A DNA stretch of 64,000 nt from the NCBI RefSeq assembly GCF_029961765.1, contig NZ_CP124681.1:1426001-1490000 (forward strand), written 5' to 3'. Position 1 is the stretch's first letter. Every line of letters starts with the position of its first letter. The DNA comes from Nocardioides sp. QY071. Lineage in GTDB: Bacteria; Actinomycetota; Actinomycetes; Propionibacteriales; Nocardioidaceae. Under the pieces are notes generated by a model, which worked only from the letters and a program-made list of their open reading frames with translations, was not told the origin of the DNA and did not search any database. This document shows, in pieces, positions 15,063-23,924 of the stretch. A program made the position numbers and the translations under genes.

Positions 15063-16148
15063 ATGGCCTCAGCACCTCGGACTCGGGATCCCTGGCTCGA
15101 CAACGCGAAGATGGGCCTGGTCACGCTCGTCGTGGTCGGGCACCTGCTCGCGTTGCTTCCTGCCGACGGCCCGGGCGGGCGGGTGTACGACTTCGTCTAC
15201 CTGTGGCACATGCCGGCGTTCGTGTTCCTCTCCGGCTACCTGTCGCGGGGCTTCCGCTACACCCCGTCGCGGCTGTGGCAGCTGGTCACCACCCTGCTCG
15301 TGCCGTACGTCATCTTCGAGGGCGCACTGGCCTGGTTCCGGATCAACGTCGGCCACGAGCACCTCTACGACCTGTGGACCGACCCGCACTTCCCGCTGTG
15401 GTACCTGCTCGCGATGGTGGCCTGGCGGCTCGCGACCCCGATCCTGCGGCCGCTGCGGGGCGGCGTCCTGGTCGCGGTCGGGATCAGCATCGCCGGAGGC
15501 CTCCTGCTCGCCGGGGAATGGACCCGCTGGCTGGACGCCCCGCGGATCGTGGGCTTCCTGCCGTTCTTCGTGCTCGGCCTGAAGACCACGCCCGAAGCGC
15601 TGGAGTGGCTGCGCGGCCGGTTCGCCGCTCTGCTCGGCATCGCGACCTTCGCGGCGCTGTGGGTCGCCGCCGGCTCCCTGGACGAGTGGGCCAGCCGCGA
15701 CTACCTCTACCAGCGGCCCTCCGAGCTGCTCGACGACCCGACCTCGACCGCAGTCCTGACCCGGCTCCTGGTGCTGCTCGCCGGCGTCGCGGGCGCGCTG
15801 GCCTGGCTCAGCGTCGTACCTCGCATCGGTGGTTGGTTCACCCAGATGGGCTCGGCGAGCCTGGTCATCTACCTGTTCCACGGCTTCGTCGTGAAGGAGC
15901 TGGAGTACCTCGGCTTCGTCGAGTGGGCCCACGACCGGCCCTGGCTCGGTCTGCTGGCCGCGGTCGGCGTCGGTGTCGGTGTGGCCCTGGCCCTGGCCGC
16001 GCCGCCCGTCCGGCGGGTCCTCGAGCGGGTCGTGGACCCGTTCGACGTCGCCCACCGCCGGGTCCGCGAGGCGGTGCAGCTGACCGGTGTCGTGCACGAG
16101 CAGGAGCGGGAGACAGCGGACGCGGGGTTGGTGGGCGCCGGCCGGTAG
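15063..16148 (+). CDS. Acyltransferase 3 family membrane protein
   Basis: A 361-residue integral membrane acyltransferase. It starts MASAPRTRDPWLDNAKMGLVTLVVVGHLLALL, with the DNAK and catalytic GH of the family, followed by YLWHMPAFVFLSGYLSRG and about ten helices. VIYLFHGFVVKELEYLGF fits the late conserved helix. Such enzymes O-acetylate or O-acylate surface sugars, lipids or antibiotics; the acceptor is unknown. An ATG at 15063 follows AAGGAG by only two bases; an upstream TTG (15015) is possible but adds residues unlike the family. The C-terminal tail is cytoplasmic and charged. Confidence 0.8.
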   Translation: MASAPRTRDPWLDNAKMGLVTLVVVGHLLALLPADGPGGRVYDFVYLWHMPAFVFLSGYLSRGFRYTPSRLWQLVTTLLVPYVIFEGALAWFRINVGHEHLYDLWTDPHFPLWYLLAMVAWRLATPILRPLRGGVLVAVGISIAGGLLLAGEWTRWLDAPRIVGFLPFFVLGLKTTPEALEWLRGRFAALLGIATFAALWVAAGSLDEWASRDYLYQRPSELLDDPTSTAVLTRLLVLLAGVAGALAWLSVVPRIGGWFTQMGSASLVIYLFHGFVVKELEYLGFVEWAHDRPWLGLLAAVGVGVGVALALAAPPVRRVLERVVDPFDVAHRRVREAVQLTGVVHEQERETADAGLVGAGR

Positions 16149-16159
16149 TCGCCGGCCGG

Positions 16160-16165
16160 TAGCCT
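16160..16165 (+). promoter_or_regulatory. -10 element TAGCCT before the leader mini-ORF of the DUF808 gene
   Basis: TAGCCT ends six bases before the ATG at 16172. That ATG opens a nine-codon frame, not the DUF808 frame, so transcription would begin at the mini-ORF start. Confidence 0.4.
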
Positions 16166-16171
16166 TCGGGC

Positions 16172-16201
16172 ATGCCTCTCAGCACGGACCGCGCCTCGTG
16201 A
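16172..16201 (+). CDS. Putative leaderless nine-residue leader peptide coupled to the DUF808 gene
   Basis: ATG at 16172 encodes MPLSTDRAS and stops at TGA (16199-16201). That stop overlaps the GTG of the DUF808 gene (GTGA). A -10-like TAGCCT lies exactly six bases upstream, the same arrangement as other probable leaderless genes here. The DUF808 GTG has no good ribosome-binding site, so it may be translated by termination-reinitiation from this frame. It is too short to judge by codon use and could be chance. Confidence 0.35.
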   Translation: MPLSTDRAS

Positions 16202-17178
16202 GCGCCGGCCTGTTCGGTCTGCTCGACGACGTCGCCGCCATCGCCAAGATGGCCGCCGCGTCGATCGACGATGTCGGCGCCGCGGCAGGTCGTGCGACGA
16301 CCAAGGCCGCGGGCGTGGTGGTCGACGACACCGCGGTCACGCCCCAATACGTGCACGGCGTCGCGGCCGAGCGCGAGCTCCCGATCGTCAAGCAGATCGC
16401 GATCGGCTCGATCCGCAACAAGCTGCTGATCATCCTCCCGGCAGCGCTGCTGCTCAGTGAGTTCCTGCCGGACCTGCTCCCGATCATCCTGATGCTCGGC
16501 GGCACCTTCCTCGCCTACGAGGGCGCGCACAAGGTCTGGCACCTGCTCGCCAGGCACGACGACCACGACGTCCCGGCCACCGTGATCAGTCCGGAGGCCG
16601 AGAAGCAGATGGTCGCCGGCGCGATCCGGACCGACCTGATCCTGTCGGCGGAGATCATGGTGATCGCCCTCGACGAGGTGGCCGACGAGAGCTTCTGGGC
16701 CCGGCTCGCGATCCTCGTGGTCGTGGCGATCGCGATCACGATCGCCGTCTACGGCGTCGTGGCCCTCATCGTGAAGATGGACGACGCCGGCCTCAGCCTC
16801 GCGCAGCGCTCCTCGACCCTCGCCCAGAAGGTCGGGCGTGGCCTGGTCGCGTTCATGCCGCGGCTGCTGTCGATCATCTCGATCGTCGGCACCGTCGCCA
16901 TGCTCTGGGTCGGCGGCCACATCCTGCTCGTCAACGTGCACGAGGTCGGCTGGTGGGACGCGCCGTACGAGTGGGTCCATGGCATCGAGCACGACATCGA
17001 GCACGCCGTGCACGGCTTCCTCGGCAGCGCGCTGGCCTGGCTCGCCAACACCGGCATCTCCGCGGTGATCGGACTGGTGGTCGGCTCCCTCGTGGTCGCG
17101 ATCGTGCGGGTGCTGCCGTTCAGCGGCGACAAGGACCCGATCGAGCGGTACGACGACGGCGAGCCTGCCGCGCACTGA
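16198..17178 (+). CDS. DUF808 family inner-membrane protein
   Basis: A 326-residue protein matching DUF808 (YedI type): N-terminal SAGLFGLLDDVAAIAKMAAASIDDVGAAAGRATTKAAGVVVDDTAVTPQYV, split by its conserved signature, then SIRNKLLIILPAALLLS and four to five further membrane helices. The family is widespread in bacteria with no proven role; transport or membrane homeostasis is only a guess. GTG 16198 was chosen as homologues begin at this point. The gene converges on ribH. Confidence 0.82.
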   Translation: MSAGLFGLLDDVAAIAKMAAASIDDVGAAAGRATTKAAGVVVDDTAVTPQYVHGVAAERELPIVKQIAIGSIRNKLLIILPAALLLSEFLPDLLPIILMLGGTFLAYEGAHKVWHLLARHDDHDVPATVISPEAEKQMVAGAIRTDLILSAEIMVIALDEVADESFWARLAILVVVAIAITIAVYGVVALIVKMDDAGLSLAQRSSTLAQKVGRGLVAFMPRLLSIISIVGTVAMLWVGGHILLVNVHEVGWWDAPYEWVHGIEHDIEHAVHGFLGSALAWLANTGISAVIGLVVGSLVVAIVRVLPFSGDKDPIERYDDGEPAAH

Positions 17179-17210
17179 GGGCATTGAGGGCTCAGCCCGG
17201 TCACGGCAGG
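17164..17210. terminator. Possible terminator hairpin between DUF808 and ribH genes
   Basis: CCTGCCG (17164-17170) pairs with CGGCAGG (17204-17210), with a smaller inner GGGCT/GCCC stem. It overlaps the end of the DUF808 gene and lies in a convergent gap. No T-run follows, as is usual at this GC content. Confidence 0.3.
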
Positions 17211-17237
17211 CCCACCGGTCCGGTCGGGCCCCGCGGG

Positions 17238-17684
17238 TCAGACCGCCGACAGCTGGACCGTCGCGTCCAGGGCGGCCGCGAGCTCGCGGCCCTTCGTCTC
17301 GAAGTGGCGGCGGAAGTAGCTCGTGTGCTCGTCGTGCTCGTGGAAGTGGTGCGGCGTGAGCACCGCGGAGAACACCGGCACGTCGGTCTCGAGCTGGATC
17401 CGCATCAGCGCGTCGACCACGGACGAGGCCACGAAGTCGTGGCGGTAGATCCCGCCGTCGACGACCAGGGCCGCCGTCGCCACCCCGGCGTAGCGGCCGG
17501 TCCGGGCCAGCCGGCGGACCTGCAGCGGGATCTCGAAGGCGCCTGGCACGTGCACCACCTCCACGGTGTAGCCGCGCAGCTCGAGCTCGGTGCGGAAGGT
17601 CTCGACGGCGACGTCGACGATGTCGGAGTGCCAGCGGGCCGCGACGATGGCGACGGTATTGCCGGCGGGAGCGGTGGGTGACAT
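17238..17684 (-). CDS. ribH: 6,7-dimethyl-8-ribityllumazine synthase, type 2 (RibH2)
   Basis: A 148-residue lumazine synthase that condenses the ribityl-pyrimidine with dihydroxybutanone phosphate in riboflavin synthesis. Key regions: ARWHSDIVDV (ring-stacking Trp near residue 18), HVPGAFEIPLQ at 46-55, GGIYRHDFVASSVVDALMRI, and VPVFSAVLTPHHFHEHDEH. The HHFHEH ending is typical of the decameric RibH2 type, not the icosahedral RibH1. AGGAG stands seven bases before the ATG. The long leader is an FMN riboswitch, so expression should fall when flavin is plentiful. No other rib gene is beside it. Confidence 0.93.
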   Translation of the reverse strand: MSPTAPAGNTVAIVAARWHSDIVDVAVETFRTELELRGYTVEVVHVPGAFEIPLQVRRLARTGRYAGVATAALVVDGGIYRHDFVASSVVDALMRIQLETDVPVFSAVLTPHHFHEHDEHTSYFRRHFETKGRELAAALDATVQLSAV

Positions 17685-17739
17685 GGGTTCTCCTGTTCGC
17701 GTGTCACCCAGGGCGTGACGACGCGCGCGAGGCCCGTCG

Positions 17740-17900
17740 CGTTCTCTTCCGTCCGGACTGTGACCGTCGGCTCCGGAGTCGCACCGGATCTGCTGACCCG
17801 CCCCGGTCGGAGACCGGGCCGGCGCTCGCGGGCTCGGCCGCCCCGGATCGGCCGGGACGCCCTCACCGCCGGTGGGGAGTTCCACCCCGCCCTGAGAACG
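17740..17900 (-). ncRNA. FMN riboswitch (RFN element) upstream of ribH
   Basis: Read on the minus strand, the leader has all the RFN landmarks in order: AGGGCGGGGTGGAACTCCCC and ACCGGCGGT, then GAGCCCGCGAGCG, then CAGATCCGGTGCGACTCCGG and AGCCGACGGTCACAGTCCGG. The closing helix P1 is a perfect seven-base pair between GTTCTC-type ends (17740-17746 with 17894-17900). About 55 bases separate it from the ATG; there GTCAC (minus strand) can pair with GTGAC in a small hairpin near the ribosome-binding site. Control is probably at translation or transcription end; the sequence does not decide. Confidence 0.93.
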
Positions 17901-17930
17901 TACGGCAGCAGGGTACCGCCCGCCCACGGC

Positions 17931-18317
17931 TCAGCCGCCGACGCAGTCGTTCGAGCCCGAGTAGCAGGGCACGTAGTCGGGACCCGGGCCGGGCGGTGGG
18001 GGCGGCGACCCGTCCCAGTCGATCTGCGGCATGGCGGTGAGCAGGGCGACCACGAGAGCCACCGCGGCCACCGCGAGGTGCCAGAGGAAGATCCAGCGCC
18101 CGCGCCGCAGCGCCGCGGTCACCAGGGTGGTCAGCACGGCGAGCGCGAGGCCGCCGGTGAGGAGGCGGTGGACGAGGACCTCGGTTGCGGTCGGTCCGTC
18201 GCAGCCGCCCCAGCAGAAGTAGACGGTCAGACCGTGCCAGAACGTGGCCAGGGTCAGGCCGAGGGCGGCGAGCGCGGCGACGATCTCGAGGGGCCCGGCC
18301 GGGCGGCGATCGGTCAT
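17931..18317 (-). CDS. Hypothetical four-helix membrane protein
   Basis: A 128-residue protein I do not recognise. It has about three to four hydrophobic helices: LEIVAALAALGLTLATFWHG, RLLTGGLALAVLTTLVTAAL and FLWHLAVAAVALVVALLTAM. A short CWGGCDGP loop and a Pro-rich tail ending PPPPPGPGPDYVPCYSG follow; the four Cys may form disulfides outside the membrane. It ends 31 bases before the FMN riboswitch on the same strand, so it may read through into ribH, but nothing links it to flavin use. Confidence 0.6.
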   Translation of the reverse strand: MTDRRPAGPLEIVAALAALGLTLATFWHGLTVYFCWGGCDGPTATEVLVHRLLTGGLALAVLTTLVTAALRRGRWIFLWHLAVAAVALVVALLTAMPQIDWDGSPPPPPGPGPDYVPCYSGSNDCVGG

Positions 18318-18400
18318 GTTCGCAGGGTCCCGGGCGGGGGCCGTGGCGGCATGAGTAGGCGGGCCCAGATCGCCCGGGCGCGTAGGCGGCGTACGACGGG

Positions 18401-19747
18401 TCAGGCCGCATCGGACCGCCCCGCCTCCGACCCGACCGCGCACGCCCACGACCCGGGCGGGATCGGGCGGCCGGTGTCGACGGGGCGGGTGCCGTGGTGG
18501 TCGACGACGAACAGCAGGTCGTGGGGCGAGCGCCACAGGTAGCTGCCGGGGGAGAGGGCGAGATAGCGCCAGGCGGTGAAGGTCGTGGCGCGGTGGTGCT
18601 GGCGGCACAGCGGGACCAGGTTGCAGGGACAGGTCGGGCCGCCGTCGCGGTGGGGGGTGGCGTGGTCGAGGTCGCAGCGGTCGGTCCGGGTGGTGCAGTG
18701 CGGGAACCGGCAGCTGTGGTCGCGCAGCTCGACCCGGGTCCGCAGCCGCTCGGGGATCTCGTAGGAGTCGACGGGGACGTGCTCGGCGAGGTCGACCACC
18801 GGACGCACCACGACGGAGGCTCCGGTGAGTCGCAGCCACTCGCGGACCTGGTCGGCGCTGATCGGGCAGGCGCCCTCCTCCCAGCGGGCGACCGGGTTGT
18901 CGGGGTCGCCGGTGAGGTGCACGTTGAGGACGACCTCGCGGCCCGGGACGCGGACCGTCCGGCCGTCGTCATCGCGGGCCTCGAGGTCGAGGGTGAGGTC
19001 CTGGCGGGCGATCTCGCCGACCGCGATCGAGCGGCGGACGTCGAGCGGCGCGTCGTTGCCGAGCCGGCCGAGCAGGGCGGCGCGGCGACGTACGGCCTCC
19101 TCGAGGTCGTGCCCGTCGCCGGCGTCGAGGAGTCCATGCACCTCGACCGTCCCGGCCGCGTCGGGTGGCTCGACGTTGAGGCGCCGGCGGTCGGCCGCCC
19201 TCTGCCGGCGCGCCTCGGCGGCGACCGGGTCGTGCCGGGCCACCGCCTCCTCGACCAGCCGCTCGACCTGCGCCCAGGTGCACGAGGTCACGTCGTGCAG
19301 GGCGCCGTCGACGAAGACCGTCGCCTCGGCGTTGAGCGGTCGGGTCAGGTCGGAGATCCGCTCGGCCCGCCAGGGCGCGAGGCGCCCGGCGGCGACCGCG
19401 GCGTACACCTTCGGCAGCCGCCAGGCGCACTCCACGACCCGGCCGACGAACGCGCGCCCGGCGTTGGGGGAGCGCCCGAGCGCGGCCACGAGCTCGCTGA
19501 GGTGGTGGTCGCTGATCAGCGGCGCACCGTCGCCGGCGATCGGCACGCCGGTGTCGATGACGCCGTCGCGGACGGTGGCGGCGTGCTCGGGGATCGTGAC
19601 CACGTGGGCCTCGGCCCAGCGGACGACGGCCGCCCACTCGGCGACAACGAGGCACTCGCGGGTGCGCACGCCCGAGCGGATGGTGGTTAGCAGGTCATGC
19701 GGGTCGTGCTGGTCGAAGAGGGGAGCGGCAGAGAGGAGAGTGGTCAT
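18401..19747 (-). CDS. DUF222 / HNH endonuclease domain protein (13E12-repeat family)
   Basis: A 448-residue protein. The N-terminal two thirds is the helical DUF222 region typical of the mycobacterial REP13E12 family (AEWAAVVRWAEAHV, SELVAALGRSPNAGRAFVGRVVECAWRLPKV). The C-terminal part is an HNH nuclease motif: CRFPHCTTRTDRCDLDHATPH, then CPCNLVPLCRQHHRAT, with zinc-binding Cys/His and the catalytic His of DLDHATPH. These genes are multi-copy in many actinobacterial genomes and are suspected mobile or target-site elements, but no flanking repeats or integrase are seen here. ATG 19747 has GGGGTGAG six bases upstream; a GTG three codons earlier is possible. Confidence 0.85.
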   Translation of the reverse strand: MTTLLSAAPLFDQHDPHDLLTTIRSGVRTRECLVVAEWAAVVRWAEAHVVTIPEHAATVRDGVIDTGVPIAGDGAPLISDHHLSELVAALGRSPNAGRAFVGRVVECAWRLPKVYAAVAAGRLAPWRAERISDLTRPLNAEATVFVDGALHDVTSCTWAQVERLVEEAVARHDPVAAEARRQRAADRRRLNVEPPDAAGTVEVHGLLDAGDGHDLEEAVRRRAALLGRLGNDAPLDVRRSIAVGEIARQDLTLDLEARDDDGRTVRVPGREVVLNVHLTGDPDNPVARWEEGACPISADQVREWLRLTGASVVVRPVVDLAEHVPVDSYEIPERLRTRVELRDHSCRFPHCTTRTDRCDLDHATPHRDGGPTCPCNLVPLCRQHHRATTFTAWRYLALSPGSYLWRSPHDLLFVVDHHGTRPVDTGRPIPPGSWACAVGSEAGRSDAA

Positions 19748-19880
19748 GGCACTCACCCCACCAAGGGCTGCCGACGGAAGGCGGGTACGGCGGCGGGCCT
19801 GTGGAGAAGGGGGCAGTCGTCGGCGGCTGTGGAGAGTCGAGGGACATTCCTGATGATTCCGCGGCCCTCGGAGCGCGCTT

Positions 19881-19894
19881 GTAGGGTGTCCTAC
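19881..19894 (+). promoter_or_regulatory. -10 element TAGGGT inside a GTAGG-N4-CCTAC palindrome upstream of ahcY
   Basis: TAGGGT (19882-19887) lies within the perfect palindrome GTAGGGTGTCCTAC, about 90 bases before the ahcY ATG. A repressor on the palindrome would block the promoter. I saw no SAH- or SAM-riboswitch features in the leader. Confidence 0.35.
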
Positions 19895-19976
19895 GTCATG
19901 CGCGGGAGATCCCGACGATGCGCAGATGCGCCGCAGGACCAGCTGTCACACGACACTCGAACCTCGAGGATCACTC

Positions 19977-21416
<1,440 letters not shown>

Positions 21417-21436
21417 TCGGCTACCGACCAGTACGT

Positions 21437-21476
21437 CGACGAGGCCCGGCACCATGGTGGTGCCGGGCCTTCGTCG
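21437..21476 (+). terminator. Strong hairpin terminator after ahcY
   Basis: A perfect 12-base stem (AGGCCCGGCACC with GGTGCCGGGCCT, loop ATGGT) is extended by five more pairs across one bulged T (CGACG with CGTCG). It starts 20 bases after the ahcY stop and insulates ahcY from mtrA. Confidence 0.8.
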
Positions 21477-21499
21477 TGCTCCCGCCTCAGAGGTGCCTC

Positions 21500-21505
21500 T
21501 AATAT
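21500..21505 (+). promoter_or_regulatory. -10 element TAATAT of the mtrAB-lpqB operon
   Basis: A near-consensus TAATAT ends seven bases before the GTG of mtrA, so the transcript should start at or beside the start codon. No Shine-Dalgarno sequence is present. Confidence 0.6.
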
Positions 21506-21512
21506 TGCGGGC

Positions 21513-22220
21513 GTGACCCCGCCCAGCAGCGCGCCGTACCCCACGAAGGGGCGCGTCCTCGTCGTCGACGACGACGCTCCGCTGGCGGAGATGCTCGGCA
21601 TCGTGCTGGGGCAGGAGGGCTTCGAGAGCCGGGTCTGCCCGCGCGGCGACCTGGCGCTGGCGGCGTTCCGCGAGTACCGCCCCGACCTGGTGCTGCTCGA
21701 CCTGATGCTGCCCGGCAAGGACGGCATCGACGTGTGCAAGGAGATCCGCGCCGAGTCCGGCGTGCCGATCGTCATGCTCACCGCCAAGGGCGACACCGTC
21801 GACGTGGTGGTGGGGCTGGAGTCGGGAGCCGACGACTACGTCGTCAAGCCGTTCAAGCCCAAGGAGCTGGTCGCCCGGATCCGGGCCCGCGTCCGCCGTA
21901 CCGAGGCGGTCCCGCACGAGGCGCTCGCCATCCGCGACGTCGAGATCGACGTGGCCGGCCACGCGGTGACGCGTGGCGGCGAGGAGATCTCGCTGACGCC
22001 GCTGGAGTTCGACCTGTTGCTGTGCCTGGCCCGGAAGCCCGGTCAGGTCTTCACCCGCCAGGCACTCCTCGAGGAGGTCTGGGGCTACCAGCACGCCGCG
22101 GACACCCGGCTGGTCAACGTCCACGTGCAGCGCCTGCGCTCCAAGGTCGAGCACGATCCCGAGCACCCAGAGATCGTGTTGACGGTGCGCGGTGTCGGCT
22201 ACAAGGCCGGCTCGGCCTAG
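21513..22220 (+). CDS. mtrA: Response regulator MtrA (OmpR family)
   Basis: A 235-residue response regulator. The receiver domain carries acidic VVDDD near residues 18-22, phospho-acceptor Asp63 in LVLLDLMLPG, and the KPFKPKE loop. The C-terminal winged helix (LTPLEFDLLLCLARKPGQVFTRQALLEEVWGY, then VHVQRLRSKVE and TVRGVGYKAG) binds DNA. MtrA is the conserved actinobacterial regulator of cell-wall hydrolases, division and osmotic response. It is followed ten bases later by its kinase gene. Probably translated from a leaderless mRNA with GTG start. Confidence 0.96.
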   Translation: MTPPSSAPYPTKGRVLVVDDDAPLAEMLGIVLGQEGFESRVCPRGDLALAAFREYRPDLVLLDLMLPGKDGIDVCKEIRAESGVPIVMLTAKGDTVDVVVGLESGADDYVVKPFKPKELVARIRARVRRTEAVPHEALAIRDVEIDVAGHAVTRGGEEISLTPLEFDLLLCLARKPGQVFTRQALLEEVWGYQHAADTRLVNVHVQRLRSKVEHDPEHPEIVLTVRGVGYKAGSA

Positions 22221-22229
22221 TGGTCACAG

Positions 22230-23924
22230 GTGCTTGACGCGCTCCGCCGCTGCTGGGGGTGGCTCGCTCCCCGGCTGCGCCGCGCACTGACCTTCTGGCG
22301 GCGCTCCATCCAGGCGCGGGTCGTGGCGAGCACGCTGGTGCTGTCCGCGGTCGTGGTGAGCGGCGTCGGCTGGATCCTGCTGCAGCAGACCCGCGACGGC
22401 CTGCTGCGGCATCGGGCCGAGGTCGTGCTGGGCGAGGTGGACGCGGAGGTCGCCGACGCTCAGGACCGCCTGGAGGCGGCATCGGGCCGTGAGGTCAACG
22501 CGAGCCAGCAGCAGCGCGACCTGGTCGACCCGATCATCGAGCGCGGAGCGAGCCGGGGGTACGCCGTGGTGCTGGCCGGTCCCGAGGGGGAGGATCCGGC
22601 GCTTCGGACCGGGGGCGGCGAGTACACCAGCGGGCTCGACCTGGTCAGCATCCCGACCTCGCTCGAGGAGCACTTCGACGGCCCGCAGCGCGTGACCGCG
22701 TGGACCTACACCGAGATCGTGCGCACGACCGGCGCCGCCTCCGACGCCACGACCACGCGGGAGCCGGGGATCGTGGTCGGCTCGCAGGTCCAGCTGCCGT
22801 CGGACGGCAAGACCTACACGCTCTACTTCCTGTTCCCCCTCGCCGAGGAGCAGGACACGCTCAACCTGGTCACCCGGGCCCTGCTGACCGCGGCCGGGCT
22901 GCTGCTCGCGCTGGTCGCCGGCCTGACCTGGCTGGTGACCCGGCAGGTGGTCACCCCGATCCGGCTGGCCCGCCGGGTCGCCGAGCGGCTCGCCGCCGGC
23001 CGGTTGCAGGAGCGGCTGCAGGTCACCGGCGAGGACGACATCGCCCGGCTGGCGTACTCCTTCAACCAGATGGCCACCAGCCTCCAGCGCCAGATCCGCC
23101 AGCTCGAGGAGCTCAGCTGGGTCCAGCGCCGCTTCGTCTCCGACGTCTCCCACGAGCTGCGCACACCGCTGACCACGGTGCGGATGGCCTCCGAGGTCCT
23201 GCACGACGCCCGCGAGGGCTTCGACCCGGCGACCGCGCGCTCGGCGGAGCTGATGCAGGCCGAGCTCGACCGGTTCGAGAACCTGCTGGTCGACCTGCTG
23301 GAGATCAGCCGATTCGACGCAGGCGCCGCGGTGCTCGCCACCGAGAACGTCAACCTCGGCGATCTCGTACGACGAGTGGTCGACGCCGCGCAGCCACTGG
23401 CCGACCAGCGGGGGGTCCGGGTGCAGGTCCGGGAGCCGGACCACCCGGTCCGCGCCGACGTCGACGTGCGCCGCATCGAGCGGATCGTGCGCAACCTGGT
23501 CACCAACGCGATCGACCACGCCCTGGCCGACGACCCCACCGAGGCGGTGATCGTGCGGCTGGAGTCCGACGAGGAGTCGGCCGCGATCACGGTGCGCGAC
23601 CACGGCGTCGGGCTGGCGCCGGGGGAGGCCTCGATGGTGTTCAACCGGTTCTGGCGCTCCGACCCGGCCCGCACCCGCACCAGCGGCGGCACCGGCCTCG
23701 GTCTCGCGATCGCGCAGGAGGACGCCCACCTGCACGGCGGCTGGCTGCAGGCGTGGGGCAAGACCGGGCAGGGGGCGCAGTTCCGGTTGACCGTGCCCCG
23801 GCACGCCGGCGGCACCCTGCGGCACAGCCCGCTGCCGCTGGTCCCCGAGGACGCGATGTCGAGCGAGGCCGCCGTCGTGGTCGGGCCCGCGGGCGTCGTA
23901 CCCGAGACGGAGGAGGAGTCATGA
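22230..23924 (+). CDS. mtrB: Sensor histidine kinase MtrB
   Basis: A 564-residue sensor kinase. Transmembrane helices at about 28-52 and 214-237 enclose an outer sensor domain. A HAMP linker (about 238-290), the dimerisation box VSDVSHELRTPL with His308, and an ATPase domain (NAIDHAL, DHGVGLAP, FNRFWRSDPARTRTSGGTGLGLAI) follow. It phosphorylates MtrA. GTG start at 22230; the stop overlaps lpqB (ATGA), so kinase and lipoprotein are co-translated. Confidence 0.96.
   Translation: MLDALRRCWGWLAPRLRRALTFWRRSIQARVVASTLVLSAVVVSGVGWILLQQTRDGLLRHRAEVVLGEVDAEVADAQDRLEAASGREVNASQQQRDLVDPIIERGASRGYAVVLAGPEGEDPALRTGGGEYTSGLDLVSIPTSLEEHFDGPQRVTAWTYTEIVRTTGAASDATTTREPGIVVGSQVQLPSDGKTYTLYFLFPLAEEQDTLNLVTRALLTAAGLLLALVAGLTWLVTRQVVTPIRLARRVAERLAAGRLQERLQVTGEDDIARLAYSFNQMATSLQRQIRQLEELSWVQRRFVSDVSHELRTPLTTVRMASEVLHDAREGFDPATARSAELMQAELDRFENLLVDLLEISRFDAGAAVLATENVNLGDLVRRVVDAAQPLADQRGVRVQVREPDHPVRADVDVRRIERIVRNLVTNAIDHALADDPTEAVIVRLESDEESAAITVRDHGVGLAPGEASMVFNRFWRSDPARTRTSGGTGLGLAIAQEDAHLHGGWLQAWGKTGQGAQFRLTVPRHAGGTLRHSPLPLVPEDAMSSEAAVVVGPAGVVPETEEES

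Noticed and set aside
19748..19976. SAH or SAM riboswitch before ahcY
   Set aside because: I looked for the conserved SAH and SAM aptamer segments in the leader and found neither; only a short palindrome is present.
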